Counted from the first letter of the stretch, positions 16,755-25,749 are shown. The stretch: 64,000 nt of DNA from Paracoccus marinaquae (GCF_018860165.1 NZ_JAHKNG010000003.1:62001-126000), one strand, 5' to 3'. The notes: generated by a model not told the origin, from the sequence alone. Made by a program: numbers and translations.

Positions 16755-19700
16755 CTATCCGGCCAGCACGACACGATGCCCCCGAAGCTCGGGCAGCGAG
16801 GCATCCTCGGGGAAATGGCTGCGGGCAGCGGCCAGAGATGCGCCGTCGTCACCGGGGATCGCGGACAGATCCAGTGCCGCGCGCAGCTGCCACAGCCGCG
16901 CACCCTGTCCGTCCGCAAGCGCCACCGCCTCGGCCAGCCCTCGCGCCGCATCTTCGGCTTGGCCGAGACGCCGGGCGATATCGGCATGCAGGCGCAGGGT
17001 TTCGGCCTGCCAGCACAGCAGCCGTGATGCCGCGCCTTCCTCGACGGCGGCGCGGGACAGGGCGAAGGCCTCCGGCACTTCGCCCGCACGGGCAAGGGCG
17101 GCGGCGTAATGGGCGGTGAAATAGGGCAGGCCGATCAATGCGCCGATGCCGCGCAGCATGTCGATGGCGTGGCGGAAGACGGCGCGGCCCTCGGGGTTGT
17201 CGCTGCGCGAGGGGTCGATGACGTGATGCCAGCAGGTGCCGATCAGCCCCCAGAAGCCGGCGCCCTGCTCGGCCGCGACCGAGATGCCGCGCCGCAGCCG
17301 CGCCAGCGCCTCTTCGGTGCGGCCGGCGGCATGCAGCGGCACGCTGCCCCAGATCAGCGCATAGGGCTGCATCAGCGGGATGTTCAGGGCCGCCTGATGC
17401 GCGTCGGTTTCCTCGATCAGCGCGGTCAGCTGGGCGGTTTCGCCACAGAAGACGCGGGCCGGCACCTCGAACATCTGGGCCGCGGCGAAGATGTCCATGC
17501 CGTATTGCGTGATCATCGGTGCGTGCCGGCGGAGGTCATAGAGAGCCCGGATGCGGGCGATGCGGGCGAACTGGTCGCGAAACTCGCCGGCGTAGAAACA
17601 GCCGCAATTCGCCGCCGCCTCGGCCGCGAGCCTGATCTCGACGCGATCCGGCAGCAGCCTCGTTTCGGCGGCTCTGGCGGCGTCGTCCAGCAGCCGGGCC
17701 AGATCGTCAGCCGCCTCCCGGTTTCCGGCGATGATCGCATGGGAATAGCTGCCAAACAGCGCCGCGCCGTTGCCGGCATCGGAACTGTCCTCGCTGGCGA
17801 GGCGCAGAACCTCGGCAAACGCGGTGCGGACCGGTGCCGAGGCATAGCCCTGCGACTGCATCAGGATGGAACCCAGTGCGGTCTGGGCGGCAATTTCAAG
17901 CTGGGTCGCGCCGGGAAGGTCACCGGCCTGCGCGCACATGGTCAGTGCCGCGCGGGCATGCTCTTCGGCATCGGCCAGTGCGCCGTGCAGCAGGGCCTGC
18001 CGGCTGGCCTGAAGATAGCTGCCGGCGGCCGGCAGGTGCAGCTGCGCCCGGCACTGATGGCTGGCCAGCAGCGCGGGCCCGGCCTCGGGCAGATCGGCGC
18101 AGCGCCCCTGCAACAGTTCGGCCACCCGCGCGTGAAGCGCCTCGCGGGTGCCGCGCAGAAGCTGGCGATAGGCGGCGCGCTGCAGCAGCGCGTGACTGAA
18201 GCTCCAGCGGCCGGGACCGGCTGGCTGCAGAATATCGGCCGCAACCGCCCGTTTCAGCATCTGCGGGATATCGGGCTGAGGGGCGGCCAATTCCTCAAGC
18301 AGGCGTTGCGGGAAGCTGCGTCCCAGCACCGAGGCCTGCAACAGGACCGGCCGCGCCGCGCCTGCCGCGTCGATCCGTTCGGTCAAGAGATCGCTCAGCG
18401 TTGCCGGGATTTCGCCCGCTGCCGGGTTCCGGCGCCCGGCATGGCGGACAAGCTGCTCCAGAAACAGCGGCACTCCGCCGGCATGGCGGATCAGGTCGTC
18501 GCGGGTGGCCTGATCCAGTTCCGCGGTTCCGAAAGCGTCCAGATAGGCGCGCGATTCGGCCGGTGCAAAGGCGTCGAGGCCGATGATCTCAAGCGGCAGG
18601 CCGGACAGGTGGCGGTGGATCTTGATCGTCTCGCGGCTGGTCATCAGCAGCCGGTGGCGTTCCGGTTCCAGATCCTGCATCAGTTGCCGCAACACGCCGA
18701 AGCTGGCGCTGTCCAGCCAGTGCAGATCCTCGAATAGCAGCACGCCCTTCGGGACCTCGGCCCGGATGGCGTGGCAGAGGCTGGCCTCGATCCGGTCGCG
18801 CAGGGCGTTGCTGGCAAGGCGGGTCAGCAGGGCGCCGCCTTCGGGCAGACCCAGAACAAGGGCAAGGCCCAGAATGCCGTCCCCGTCCAGCCCCTTGAAG
18901 CGCCGCGTCAGGGTTTCGACCGTGGGCGACCCGTCGCCCGAAAGGGCGCGCAGCCATTGCCGGAAAGGGGCATAGCCTTCGCCGCTGCTGAGCGCGTCGG
19001 CCTGAAATACCGCATGAGGCCGGTCTGCGGGCATGAATGTGCCGGCCAGCGTGCTTTTGCCGATGCCGGCGGGGCCGACCAACAGGCAGGGGCGATCCGT
19101 CGCCGCGAGGATGCGGCCGCGCTGGGACAGGCGGCCGATGAAGGGACGCCCGGCCTGCGAGGGGTGCGGTCCCGCGCCTGTCGCCATGTCCGGCTCGACC
19201 CGGTAGACGGTCAGAACCCCGAAGCCCTTCAGCATTGTGCCGGGCCGGGCTGACAGCGACAGGGCGCCGCGCAGCAGGTCGCGGGTCTCGGGGGCGATCA
19301 GCACTTCGCCGGGCAGGGCCGCGGATTGCAGGCGCTGGGCCAGGGTGGTGACCATGCCGGTCATGCGCGGCAATGACCCTCCGCCCCGGCCCGGCGGGCG
19401 CGTGGCGACCTCGCCGGTGGCAACGCCCGCCCGCAATGCCACCGCCTGGCCATCGGGACGGACAAGGCCGGGCAGGGTGACGATGCTGCGCGCCGCCTCG
19501 ACCGCACGGCGGGCGGCATGTTCCTCGGCCCGGGCCAGACCGAAGACCGCAACGATGCCGTCGCCGAGATATTCGGTGACCTCGCCGCCGCCCGCCTCGA
19601 CGATCTCGCGCCCCTGACCGTAGAATCCGTCAAGCCAGTCCCGCAGATCCTCGGCGTCCGCCGTGCTGGCAAATTCGCTGAAGCCGGCCATATCGACGAA

Positions 19701-19766
19701 CAGCGCCGTGACCTGGCGGCGCTCGCCGTCCTGGCCGATGACGTTTCGTGTGGCGAGTTGTGGCAT
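16755..19766 (-). CDS. Class III nucleotide cyclase fused to a STAND-type ATPase and TPR-like repeats
   Basis: 1003-residue multidomain signalling protein. Residues 15-165 form a class III cyclase domain with the two metal Asp residues D25 (FVDMAGFS) and D69 (YLGDGIVAVFG). An AAA/STAND ATPase follows, with Walker A GPAGIGKST (231-239) and Walker B VLLFEDLHWLD. The C-terminal half is an alpha-helical repeat region of TPR type. The layout resembles many alphaproteobacterial cyclase-ATPase-TPR proteins. GGAGG precedes the ATG. Two active-site positions look unusual: E65 where adenylate cyclases usually have Lys, and T141 where a catalytic Asn is expected. The product may therefore not be cAMP, or activity may be low. 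It is operonic with the CRP-type gene. Confidence 0.88.
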   Translation of the reverse strand: MPQLATRNVIGQDGERRQVTALFVDMAGFSEFASTADAEDLRDWLDGFYGQGREIVEAGGGEVTEYLGDGIVAVFGLARAEEHAARRAVEAARSIVTLPGLVRPDGQAVALRAGVATGEVATRPPGRGGGSLPRMTGMVTTLAQRLQSAALPGEVLIAPETRDLLRGALSLSARPGTMLKGFGVLTVYRVEPDMATGAGPHPSQAGRPFIGRLSQRGRILAATDRPCLLVGPAGIGKSTLAGTFMPADRPHAVFQADALSSGEGYAPFRQWLRALSGDGSPTVETLTRRFKGLDGDGILGLALVLGLPEGGALLTRLASNALRDRIEASLCHAIRAEVPKGVLLFEDLHWLDSASFGVLRQLMQDLEPERHRLLMTSRETIKIHRHLSGLPLEIIGLDAFAPAESRAYLDAFGTAELDQATRDDLIRHAGGVPLFLEQLVRHAGRRNPAAGEIPATLSDLLTERIDAAGAARPVLLQASVLGRSFPQRLLEELAAPQPDIPQMLKRAVAADILQPAGPGRWSFSHALLQRAAYRQLLRGTREALHARVAELLQGRCADLPEAGPALLASHQCRAQLHLPAAGSYLQASRQALLHGALADAEEHARAALTMCAQAGDLPGATQLEIAAQTALGSILMQSQGYASAPVRTAFAEVLRLASEDSSDAGNGAALFGSYSHAIIAGNREAADDLARLLDDAARAAETRLLPDRVEIRLAAEAAANCGCFYAGEFRDQFARIARIRALYDLRRHAPMITQYGMDIFAAAQMFEVPARVFCGETAQLTALIEETDAHQAALNIPLMQPYALIWGSVPLHAAGRTEEALARLRRGISVAAEQGAGFWGLIGTCWHHVIDPSRSDNPEGRAVFRHAIDMLRGIGALIGLPYFTAHYAAALARAGEVPEAFALSRAAVEEGAASRLLCWQAETLRLHADIARRLGQAEDAARGLAEAVALADGQGARLWQLRAALDLSAIPGDDGASLAAARSHFPEDASLPELRGHRVVLAG

Positions 19767-19788
19767 GGATCCTCCGGCAACCTGCGGG

Positions 19789-22779
19789 TCAAGGCAGGCG
19801 CGCTCGTTCAGCCTCTAGCACCGCAAGACGGCGGCTGTCGAACGGATTTGACAGTGTCCAACTGGTCCAGATGCGAAAGGCGCCGGGCAGACCCTGCTGG
19901 CGGGTGGCGCCCACGCTATCTCCCATAACCAGCGGGCGGGCCGACATTTCTCCGGCGGGCAGATTTGCCAGCGTCGGGTCGCTGACCTCGATCCGCGCGG
20001 CAACCGGGGCGATGCGGGCCGAGGTCAGGTTGAAGTCGAAGGCCGAGTAGTGCCAGCCGCCGAACCGGCTGCGGCTGACCACGACCTGTTGGCACAGCGC
20101 CTCGACCGCCGCGCATTCGGGCGACTCCATCAGCGGGCGCGAAAAGCCGGGCTGCCGATAGCGTCCCGACCAGATCGGCCTGCCCTCGGGCGAGGCGACG
20201 TCATAGGCGCTTTGACCCATCGACAGCCGGCCCATGCGCTTGTTGAAGCCATACATCCAGATGCCGGCCCATTGGGCGGCGCGATTGTCGAGATAGAGAT
20301 TGGGCAGATAGCTGAAGATACCGTCCTGCCCCTCGATACCGACCCAGTTGATTGCCACGATGGCCTCGAAATAGTTCCGATAGCCCAGCAGCCGGGGCAG
20401 GATCGACATGCGCACGCCGATCTGCTGGTTGGCCAGCACCGCCACCGGATGGGTTCCGGCGGGTGTCAGCCCCTGCGGCAGCAGATACATGCCATCGGGC
20501 AGCACCGCTTCCAGTGCGGCGGCCTCGACGGCGTGGAAGCTGAAGAAGCCGTCGATGCTGCCGGTGCCGTAAAGCGGCGTCAGCGGCCATGGCGCGGTCT
20601 GGGCATAGGGGCTGGCCAGCCGCACGGCATCGCCCGGTCCATCGTCGGGGGCCAGATCGCCCTCGCCCACGATCTCGATCTCGGCGCCGGTCAACCCCCG
20701 CGCCGCCGCCAGCCCCGAGATCGTCGCCGCCTCGACACAGCCGGCATTGATGCCGCAGCGGGTCCAGTCGCCGGCCAGATAGAGGTTGTCGAAGCCCGAC
20801 CCGTCGGGCGGCAGCCGGTATTGCACACTGTCGGGCACCGACAGCACATAGCGTTCCGAGCCAAAGAAATTCTCGCGGAAATACTGTGCCGCAAAGCGCG
20901 TCTCGTCATCGCCGCCGCCGATGGCGTGCAGGATGCCGGCATCGAAGCGCCCGTCCTTCAGCGCGCCGGGCCACATCCGCACCAGCTGGCTGTCGGCCCA
21001 GTCGCGCGTGCGCTGCTGCATCGTCCCCGGATCGGCGCCGGCATCGCGGCAGGGGCTGCAGAAATAGGCGATCGAGGCCGGGCCGGGATCGGGCCATGTC
21101 TCGCGGACCAGCAGGTCGCTCATGTCGGCCCAGGTATCCAGCGGCTCGGCGAAGGCGGTGATGACGGTCTGAAGATCGGTCTGCGGTCCGGAATTGTGCG
21201 CGGCGACCAGATCGTTCCAGCCCAGTTGCTCCGGCGTCCTGTCCACCCAGAACTGCGCGGCGTGGGTGGCCACGGTCTGCACCCTGTCCAGCATCGCCCG
21301 CCAGCGCGGCGAGGCGGCGCAAAGCTCTGGCGCCAGATAGGGCATCGAGCCCAGCGAGGCGCCGAGGATCACCTGATCGAAATCGCGCCCGCGTTCCAGC
21401 CGATAGGCGCGACCGCGCGGCGGGGTCCTTTCGCATTCGAAATCCGGGTCGAGAAAGCCCCCGATCTGGTCCCACAGCGGTTCCGACGGCCAGCAGGGCA
21501 GCCCGGCCACCTCGCGCAGCGGCTGGTAGTCGCCATTCCTGACCGCGGCCTGCTCGACCATCTCGATGGCGGCGATGCCGCCGCCTTCCTGATCCAGGAC
21601 CAGACGGGTCGCGGCGTTGAAAAAGCGAAAACCCACCCCGCGATGCCGCAGCAGCTGATAATAGGGCGCGAAGATCGTGTCGCCCATGCCGGCCTGCATC
21701 TTGAAGAACAGCGACCCCTTGTAGCAGAAGGCCAGACGCAGCAGGCCGCGGATCGCGGTGCCCGCGCCGACGCTGCGATGGTCGGTGATCCCGCCCGGAT
21801 AGCCGAAGACATAGTCATAGCAGCCCCGGAACACCGCCGAATAGACCGCATCCTGCGCGGCGCCGTAATGCAGCAGCCAGTCGCTGATTTCCCGGTCATC
21901 GATGGCGTCGAAACCGTCGAGAAAGCAGCCTTCGGCGATGGCGCCGCGGCAGAAGGCCAGTGACAGGCTGATGAGGTAATGGACCCGGCGCGCGGTATCG
22001 CTGTCGGGCAGCCGTTGCAGGACGCCGCCATGCCAGTCCTGCGCATGGGCGACCAGCGCGGCCAGTTCGGCGCGTTCGCTGCGGCCGTGCCGGCGGGCGT
22101 CCTCGGGCAGTGTGTCGGCATAGGCCCGCAGCGCGTGAAGCGGCGAGGGCGCACTGAGCGGCAGGTTGCGGGTGCGAAAGCCGGGCTGAAAGCGTGGCGG
22201 CAGTTCCTGTGCGGTCAGGGCCAGGCCGCCATGAGCGCCCAGCAGGTCGGCAAGGCGCGCCAGCAGCATCCTGAACAGCGTGTAGGGCGAGGGGATGACG
22301 CCACCGCTGCCCGGTGTTTGCTGGTTCGGCTCGAAGTCGATCCGCCAGGGGTGCAGCGCGGAACTGCCGTCGGGCTGCGGCACATCCTCGGCCAGAAGGA
22401 AGTGGTCAAGCCCGTGGAAGGCCTTTTCCAGCGTGCCCAGCGGCGCACCGGGATCGCGCAACCCGGCGCGGACCAGCCCCTCATAGCAGTCGCGCATCAG
22501 CCGGAAGGCGTTGTCGTAGAAGCCGGCCCAGATGTGCAGCCCGTGTTCCTCGATGCGCTCGCCCGCGCGGGCATTGCGACCGCTGGCGCCCTTGCCGCCC
22601 AGCCGCCAGCCCATCTGGTAGAGCGTGATCTCGTAACGGTCCTGCCAGTCGGGCAGTTGGGTGATCGCATAGGCGGCGGTGATCGCGCCTACCCCGCCTC
22701 CGATGACGGCGACCTTCTGGCGTGATGATGACACGTCGACCTCGCGGCTGTCCGGGCGCTGCCGAATTTCCGTACCCAT
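19789..22779 (-). CDS. FAD-dependent oxidoreductase with C-terminal acetoacetate decarboxylase-like domain
   Basis: About 996 residues. The N-terminal Rossmann FAD motif is VAVIGGGVGAITAAYAI, followed by a phytoene-desaturase/hydroxysqualene-dehydroxylase-like body (EEHGLHIWAGFYDNAF). The usual closing FAD motif is YLAGDWTRCGINAGCVEAA. The last roughly 265 residues resemble the acetoacetate decarboxylase fold: LPQGLTPAGTHPVAV, a FSYLPNLYLDNRAA strand and MYGFNKRMGRLSM. That Lys sits where the decarboxylase has its Schiff-base Lys. The ATG at 22779 lacks a strong Shine-Dalgarno; a GTG at 22734 preceded by GAGGT is an alternative that starts just before the FAD motif. The substrate is unknown. 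It begins an operon with the cyclase and CRP-type genes. Confidence 0.75.
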   Translation of the reverse strand: MGTEIRQRPDSREVDVSSSRQKVAVIGGGVGAITAAYAITQLPDWQDRYEITLYQMGWRLGGKGASGRNARAGERIEEHGLHIWAGFYDNAFRLMRDCYEGLVRAGLRDPGAPLGTLEKAFHGLDHFLLAEDVPQPDGSSALHPWRIDFEPNQQTPGSGGVIPSPYTLFRMLLARLADLLGAHGGLALTAQELPPRFQPGFRTRNLPLSAPSPLHALRAYADTLPEDARRHGRSERAELAALVAHAQDWHGGVLQRLPDSDTARRVHYLISLSLAFCRGAIAEGCFLDGFDAIDDREISDWLLHYGAAQDAVYSAVFRGCYDYVFGYPGGITDHRSVGAGTAIRGLLRLAFCYKGSLFFKMQAGMGDTIFAPYYQLLRHRGVGFRFFNAATRLVLDQEGGGIAAIEMVEQAAVRNGDYQPLREVAGLPCWPSEPLWDQIGGFLDPDFECERTPPRGRAYRLERGRDFDQVILGASLGSMPYLAPELCAASPRWRAMLDRVQTVATHAAQFWVDRTPEQLGWNDLVAAHNSGPQTDLQTVITAFAEPLDTWADMSDLLVRETWPDPGPASIAYFCSPCRDAGADPGTMQQRTRDWADSQLVRMWPGALKDGRFDAGILHAIGGGDDETRFAAQYFRENFFGSERYVLSVPDSVQYRLPPDGSGFDNLYLAGDWTRCGINAGCVEAATISGLAAARGLTGAEIEIVGEGDLAPDDGPGDAVRLASPYAQTAPWPLTPLYGTGSIDGFFSFHAVEAAALEAVLPDGMYLLPQGLTPAGTHPVAVLANQQIGVRMSILPRLLGYRNYFEAIVAINWVGIEGQDGIFSYLPNLYLDNRAAQWAGIWMYGFNKRMGRLSMGQSAYDVASPEGRPIWSGRYRQPGFSRPLMESPECAAVEALCQQVVVSRSRFGGWHYSAFDFNLTSARIAPVAARIEVSDPTLANLPAGEMSARPLVMGDSVGATRQQGLPGAFRIWTSWTLSNPFDSRRLAVLEAERARLP

Positions 22780-23176
22780 TTGTTCAGTATGAACCAGAGT
22801 TGCCGCTTTTGGGAAGTGCGAACCGTTGGCGCGACGATCGGGGCCGTTCCCCGCGTCCCATGACGGAGACGGGCGGCAGCCTGCCGACTGCCGCCCACCC
22901 GACCCACACCCCAGGAAGAACAAGTGGGCCTCGAGTACCTTTTAAAGGACTGGCCGCAGCCTCGGCCCGTCGTTACCGTGAACCTGTTTCATCTTCGAAA
23001 GCCGTGCGGCTTCTGCCGCGATCAAGGCCGGGTTCGACGGGACTATAACAACCGGTCGCGCGGAGTTCTGTGATCTCGGACACAGAACGGCCGGGGCTCT
23101 GGCGTTAGCCAGAGATGAGGCCCGCATCCTTGCGGATCCATCGCGTCCCGCCCTGGCCCGCAATCGGAGCAATCGG
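22780..23176. other. 397-bp non-coding region with three stem-loops
   Basis: No credible gene is seen here. It must hold the promoter for the minus-strand FAD oxidoreductase operon and for the plus-strand tail-collar gene. It contains GGGCGGCAG/CTGCCGCCC (22871-22879 with 22888-22896), GTTCTGTG/CACAGAAC (23065-23072 with 23081-23088) and CTCTGGC-GTTA-GCCAGAG (23097-23114). The last two lie 9 bp apart and about 60-110 bp before the tail-collar start, so they could be a leader structure, tandem operators or part of a small RNA. Confidence 0.5.
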
Positions 23177-23707
23177 ATGGAACCCCTCGTCGGCCAGATC
23201 ATCCTGTTTGCGGGCACCTTTGCGCCCCGCGGCTGGGCGCTGTGCGATGGTCAGACACTGCCCATCGACCGCTACCCGCAATTGTTCAGCCTTCTCGGCA
23301 CGGCCTATGGCGGAGACGGGCAAACCACCTTCGCGCTGCCCGATCTGCGTGGCCGCGTCCCGCTGCATGCCGGCGCGGGGCCGGGGCTGACGCCGCGCCG
23401 CCAGGGCGAGGTTCTGGGGGCCGAGACGATCGCCCTTGGCCTGTCCGAGATGCCGGCGCATGGCCATGACCTGCTGGCGACGGACCGGCCCGCCGATGCC
23501 GATCGTCCGGGCGGGGCGATGCTGGCCCGGGGCGAATGCTATGCCCGCAAGGCCCGACCGCCCGAGCCGCCGGAGATGCTGGCCGCCGCAAGCATCGCGG
23601 TTGCCGGGGAAGGTCTGCCGCACGAGAACATGCCGCCCGCGCTCTGTCTCAGCTTCATCATCGCGATCGAGGGACGCTACCCCGCACGCGGCCCGGCGCC
23701 CGGTTAG
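23177..23707 (+). CDS. Tail-collar domain protein (microcystin-dependent protein/MdpB-like)
   Basis: 176-residue protein whose first 70 residues match the phage tail collar domain: MEPLVGQIILFAGTFAPRGW, then ALCDGQTLPI, FSLLGTAYGGDGQTTFALPD and LRGRVPLHAG. The rest is a variable region ending in PPALCLSFIIAIEGRYPAR, the usual closing motif of this family. Many bacteria carry such genes outside prophages, where they are annotated as tail-fibre or microcystin-dependent proteins without known function. GGAGCAATCGG precedes the ATG. There are no other phage genes nearby, so a standing host gene or a lone remnant is equally possible. It converges on the XRE-cupin gene. Confidence 0.85.
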   Translation: MEPLVGQIILFAGTFAPRGWALCDGQTLPIDRYPQLFSLLGTAYGGDGQTTFALPDLRGRVPLHAGAGPGLTPRRQGEVLGAETIALGLSEMPAHGHDLLATDRPADADRPGGAMLARGECYARKARPPEPPEMLAAASIAVAGEGLPHENMPPALCLSFIIAIEGRYPARGPAPG

Positions 23708-23728
23708 GCGCGCGGCACGGGGCGGCGG

Positions 23729-24310
23729 TCAGAAGGTCGGCGGCGTGCAGGCGCTGACGATGATGCAGCGGGATGGCCCGGGATTGCGGAAGCGGTGCGG
23801 CCGGCGGCTGTCGAAGATATAGGCGTCGCCCGGGCCAAGTCGTGACACCTCGTCGCCGACCGTGATCTCGATCTCGCCCTCGATGACGATGCCGGCCTCC
23901 TCGGCCTCGTGCGCATAGAGCGTGGGGCCGGTATCGGCGCCCGGGTCGTAGGTTTCATGCAGCAGCATCAGGTTGTTGCGCTCGGCCCGCCCGACCCGCA
24001 GCAGCGACAGCTTGGCCTGCGTCGCCTCGGGGCCGTGATGCACGGTCGAGCGGATCTCGGGCAGTTCGTCATGGCGCCAGAAGGTCTTGGGCTCTTCGGC
24101 GGCCTCGAGGAAGAAATCCACCATGCTGGTCGAAAGCCCGTCGAGGATCTTCTTCAGGTTGGCGACCGAGGGGCTGATCTTGTTCTGCTCGATCATCGAG
24201 ATCAGGCCGTTGGTCACCCCCGCCCGCGCGGCCAGCTGTCGTTGCGACAATTTGCGGGTCTGACGCAGGCCGCGCAGCCGCCCGCCGATGTCGAATTCCG
24301 TGTCGGTCAT
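23729..24310 (-). CDS. XRE family regulator with C-terminal cupin domain (PuuR-like)
   Basis: 193-residue regulator. The N-terminal helix-turn-helix of XRE type spans about residues 9-63 (LRGLRQTRKLSQRQLAARAG, then VTNGLISMIEQNKISPS). The C-terminal cupin barrel spans about residues 105-185 (GPTLYAHEAEEAGIVIEGE, LGPGDAYIFDSRRPHRF). Regulators of this build control putrescine, GABA or ectoine catabolism genes, as PuuR does in E. coli. It is divergent from the GABA aminotransferase gene across 138 bp, so that gene is the most likely target, with repression relieved by a polyamine or GABA-related ligand. The effector is inferred, not shown. Confidence 0.88.
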   Translation of the reverse strand: MTDTEFDIGGRLRGLRQTRKLSQRQLAARAGVTNGLISMIEQNKISPSVANLKKILDGLSTSMVDFFLEAAEEPKTFWRHDELPEIRSTVHHGPEATQAKLSLLRVGRAERNNLMLLHETYDPGADTGPTLYAHEAEEAGIVIEGEIEITVGDEVSRLGPGDAYIFDSRRPHRFRNPGPSRCIIVSACTPPTF

Positions 24311-24414
24311 GCCGTTTTCCGTCTGTCCTTCTTCCCTAGCCCGGGCCCGTCGGCGGGAAAAGCCCGACTTTCATCGCCCGTCGCTGAATCGTCTTGCAGC
24401 AAAGATCACTTCGG

Positions 24415-24426
24415 TTAATATATTAA
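24415..24426. promoter_or_regulatory. TTAATATATTAA palindrome before gabT
   Basis: A perfect 12-bp AT-only palindrome in an otherwise very GC-rich sequence, 22 bp upstream of the gabT ATG and about 105 bp from the divergent regulator start. It may overlap the -10 region of gabT. It is a strong candidate operator for the adjacent XRE-cupin regulator, by position and symmetry only. Confidence 0.5.
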
Positions 24427-24448
24427 GCACAGTTTGAGGACTCACGCC

Positions 24449-25741
24449 ATGACCAATGCAGAACTTTCCGCCCGCCGCGCCGCCGCCATCTCGCGCGGGG
24501 TGGGCGTCACCACCCCTCTCTTCGCGACCCGGGCCAAGAATGCCGAGCTGTGGGACAGCGAGGGCAAGCGCTTCATCGACTTCGCTGCCGGCATCGCGGT
24601 GGTGAATACCGGCCACGGCCATCCGCGCGTGACCGAGGCGGTGAAGGCGCAGATCGATCATTTCTCGCATACCTGCCATCAGGTCGCGCCCTATGAGAAC
24701 TATGTCGAACTGGCGGAAAAGCTGAACGCTGCCGCGCCCGGCGATTTCGCCAAGAAGGCCCTGTTCGTCACCACCGGCGCCGAGGCGGTCGAGAACGCGA
24801 TCAAGATCGCCCGCGCCCATACCAGGCGTCAGGCCGTCATCGCCTTCTCGGGCGGCTTCCACGGCCGGACCTTCATGGGCATGGCGCTGACCGGCAAGGT
24901 GCAGCCCTACAAGGCCGGTTTCGGGCCGATGCCCGCCGATGTCTGGCACGTTCCCTTCCCGGCCGAGGCGCATGGCATCACCGCCGCCGATTCACTGGCC
25001 GCGATCGAGGCGCTGTTCAAGTCCGACGTCGATCCGGCCCGTGTCGCCGCGATCATCTTCGAGCCGGTGCAGGGCGAGGGCGGCTTCTATCCCGCTCCGG
25101 CCGAACTGGTGCGCGGGCTGCGCGAGATTTGCGACCGTCACGGCATCCTGCTGATCGCGGATGAGGTCCAGACCGGCTTTGCCCGCACCGGCAAGCTGTT
25201 CGCGATGGATCATTTCGACGTCGCGCCGGATCTGATCACGATGGCGAAAAGCCTTGCCGGTGGCTATCCGCTGTCGGCGGTCGTCGGCCGGGCCGAGGTG
25301 ATGGACGCGCCGCAGGCCGGCGGTCTGGGCGGCACCTATGGCGGCAACCCGCTGGGCATCGCCGCAGCACTGGCCGTGCTGGACGTGATCCGCGACGAGG
25401 GCCTGTGCGAACGCGCCGAAAAGCTGGGCGGCCAGTTGAAATCGCGTCTTTCAGCACTGCAGAACGAAGTTCCCGAAATGGCCGATATCCGCGGCCCCGG
25501 CTTCATGGTCGCGGCCGAGTTCATCGACGCCGACGGCACGCCGCTGCCGGCACTGGCCAATGCGGTCCGCGACGAGGCGCTGAAGCGTGGCCTGATCCTG
25601 CTGACCTGCGGCGTCTACGGCAACGTGATCCGCTTCCTGTCGCCGATCACCATCGAGGACGAGGTCTTCGCCGAGGCGCTGGACATTCTGGGTGAATCCC
25701 TGCGCGCGGCCCGCGAGGTCGCGCTCAAGGACGCCGCCTGA
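24449..25741 (+). CDS. gabT: 4-aminobutyrate (GABA) aminotransferase
   Basis: Cytoplasmic PLP enzyme moving the amino group of GABA to 2-oxoglutarate, giving succinate semialdehyde and glutamate. 430 residues, class III aminotransferase fold. The PLP Lys is K267 in TMAKSLAGGYPLSAVVG. The Asp that holds the pyridine nitrogen is in LLIADEVQTGFARTG. The cofactor phosphate-binding segment is FVTTGAEAVENAIKIARAHT. I chose the ATG at 24449, since the frame can be extended to TTG 24434 only with residues foreign to the family. It is divergent from an XRE-cupin regulator that probably controls it. A related substrate such as 5-aminovalerate is possible; no succinate-semialdehyde dehydrogenase is adjacent. 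Confidence 0.92.
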   Translation: MTNAELSARRAAAISRGVGVTTPLFATRAKNAELWDSEGKRFIDFAAGIAVVNTGHGHPRVTEAVKAQIDHFSHTCHQVAPYENYVELAEKLNAAAPGDFAKKALFVTTGAEAVENAIKIARAHTRRQAVIAFSGGFHGRTFMGMALTGKVQPYKAGFGPMPADVWHVPFPAEAHGITAADSLAAIEALFKSDVDPARVAAIIFEPVQGEGGFYPAPAELVRGLREICDRHGILLIADEVQTGFARTGKLFAMDHFDVAPDLITMAKSLAGGYPLSAVVGRAEVMDAPQAGGLGGTYGGNPLGIAAALAVLDVIRDEGLCERAEKLGGQLKSRLSALQNEVPEMADIRGPGFMVAAEFIDADGTPLPALANAVRDEALKRGLILLTCGVYGNVIRFLSPITIEDEVFAEALDILGESLRAAREVALKDAA

Positions 25742-25749
25742 ACCGAAGG

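Noticed and set aside
23177..23707. Tail-collar gene as evidence of a prophage
   Set aside because: No integrase, capsid, portal, lysis or other tail genes and no attachment-site repeats are seen on either side.
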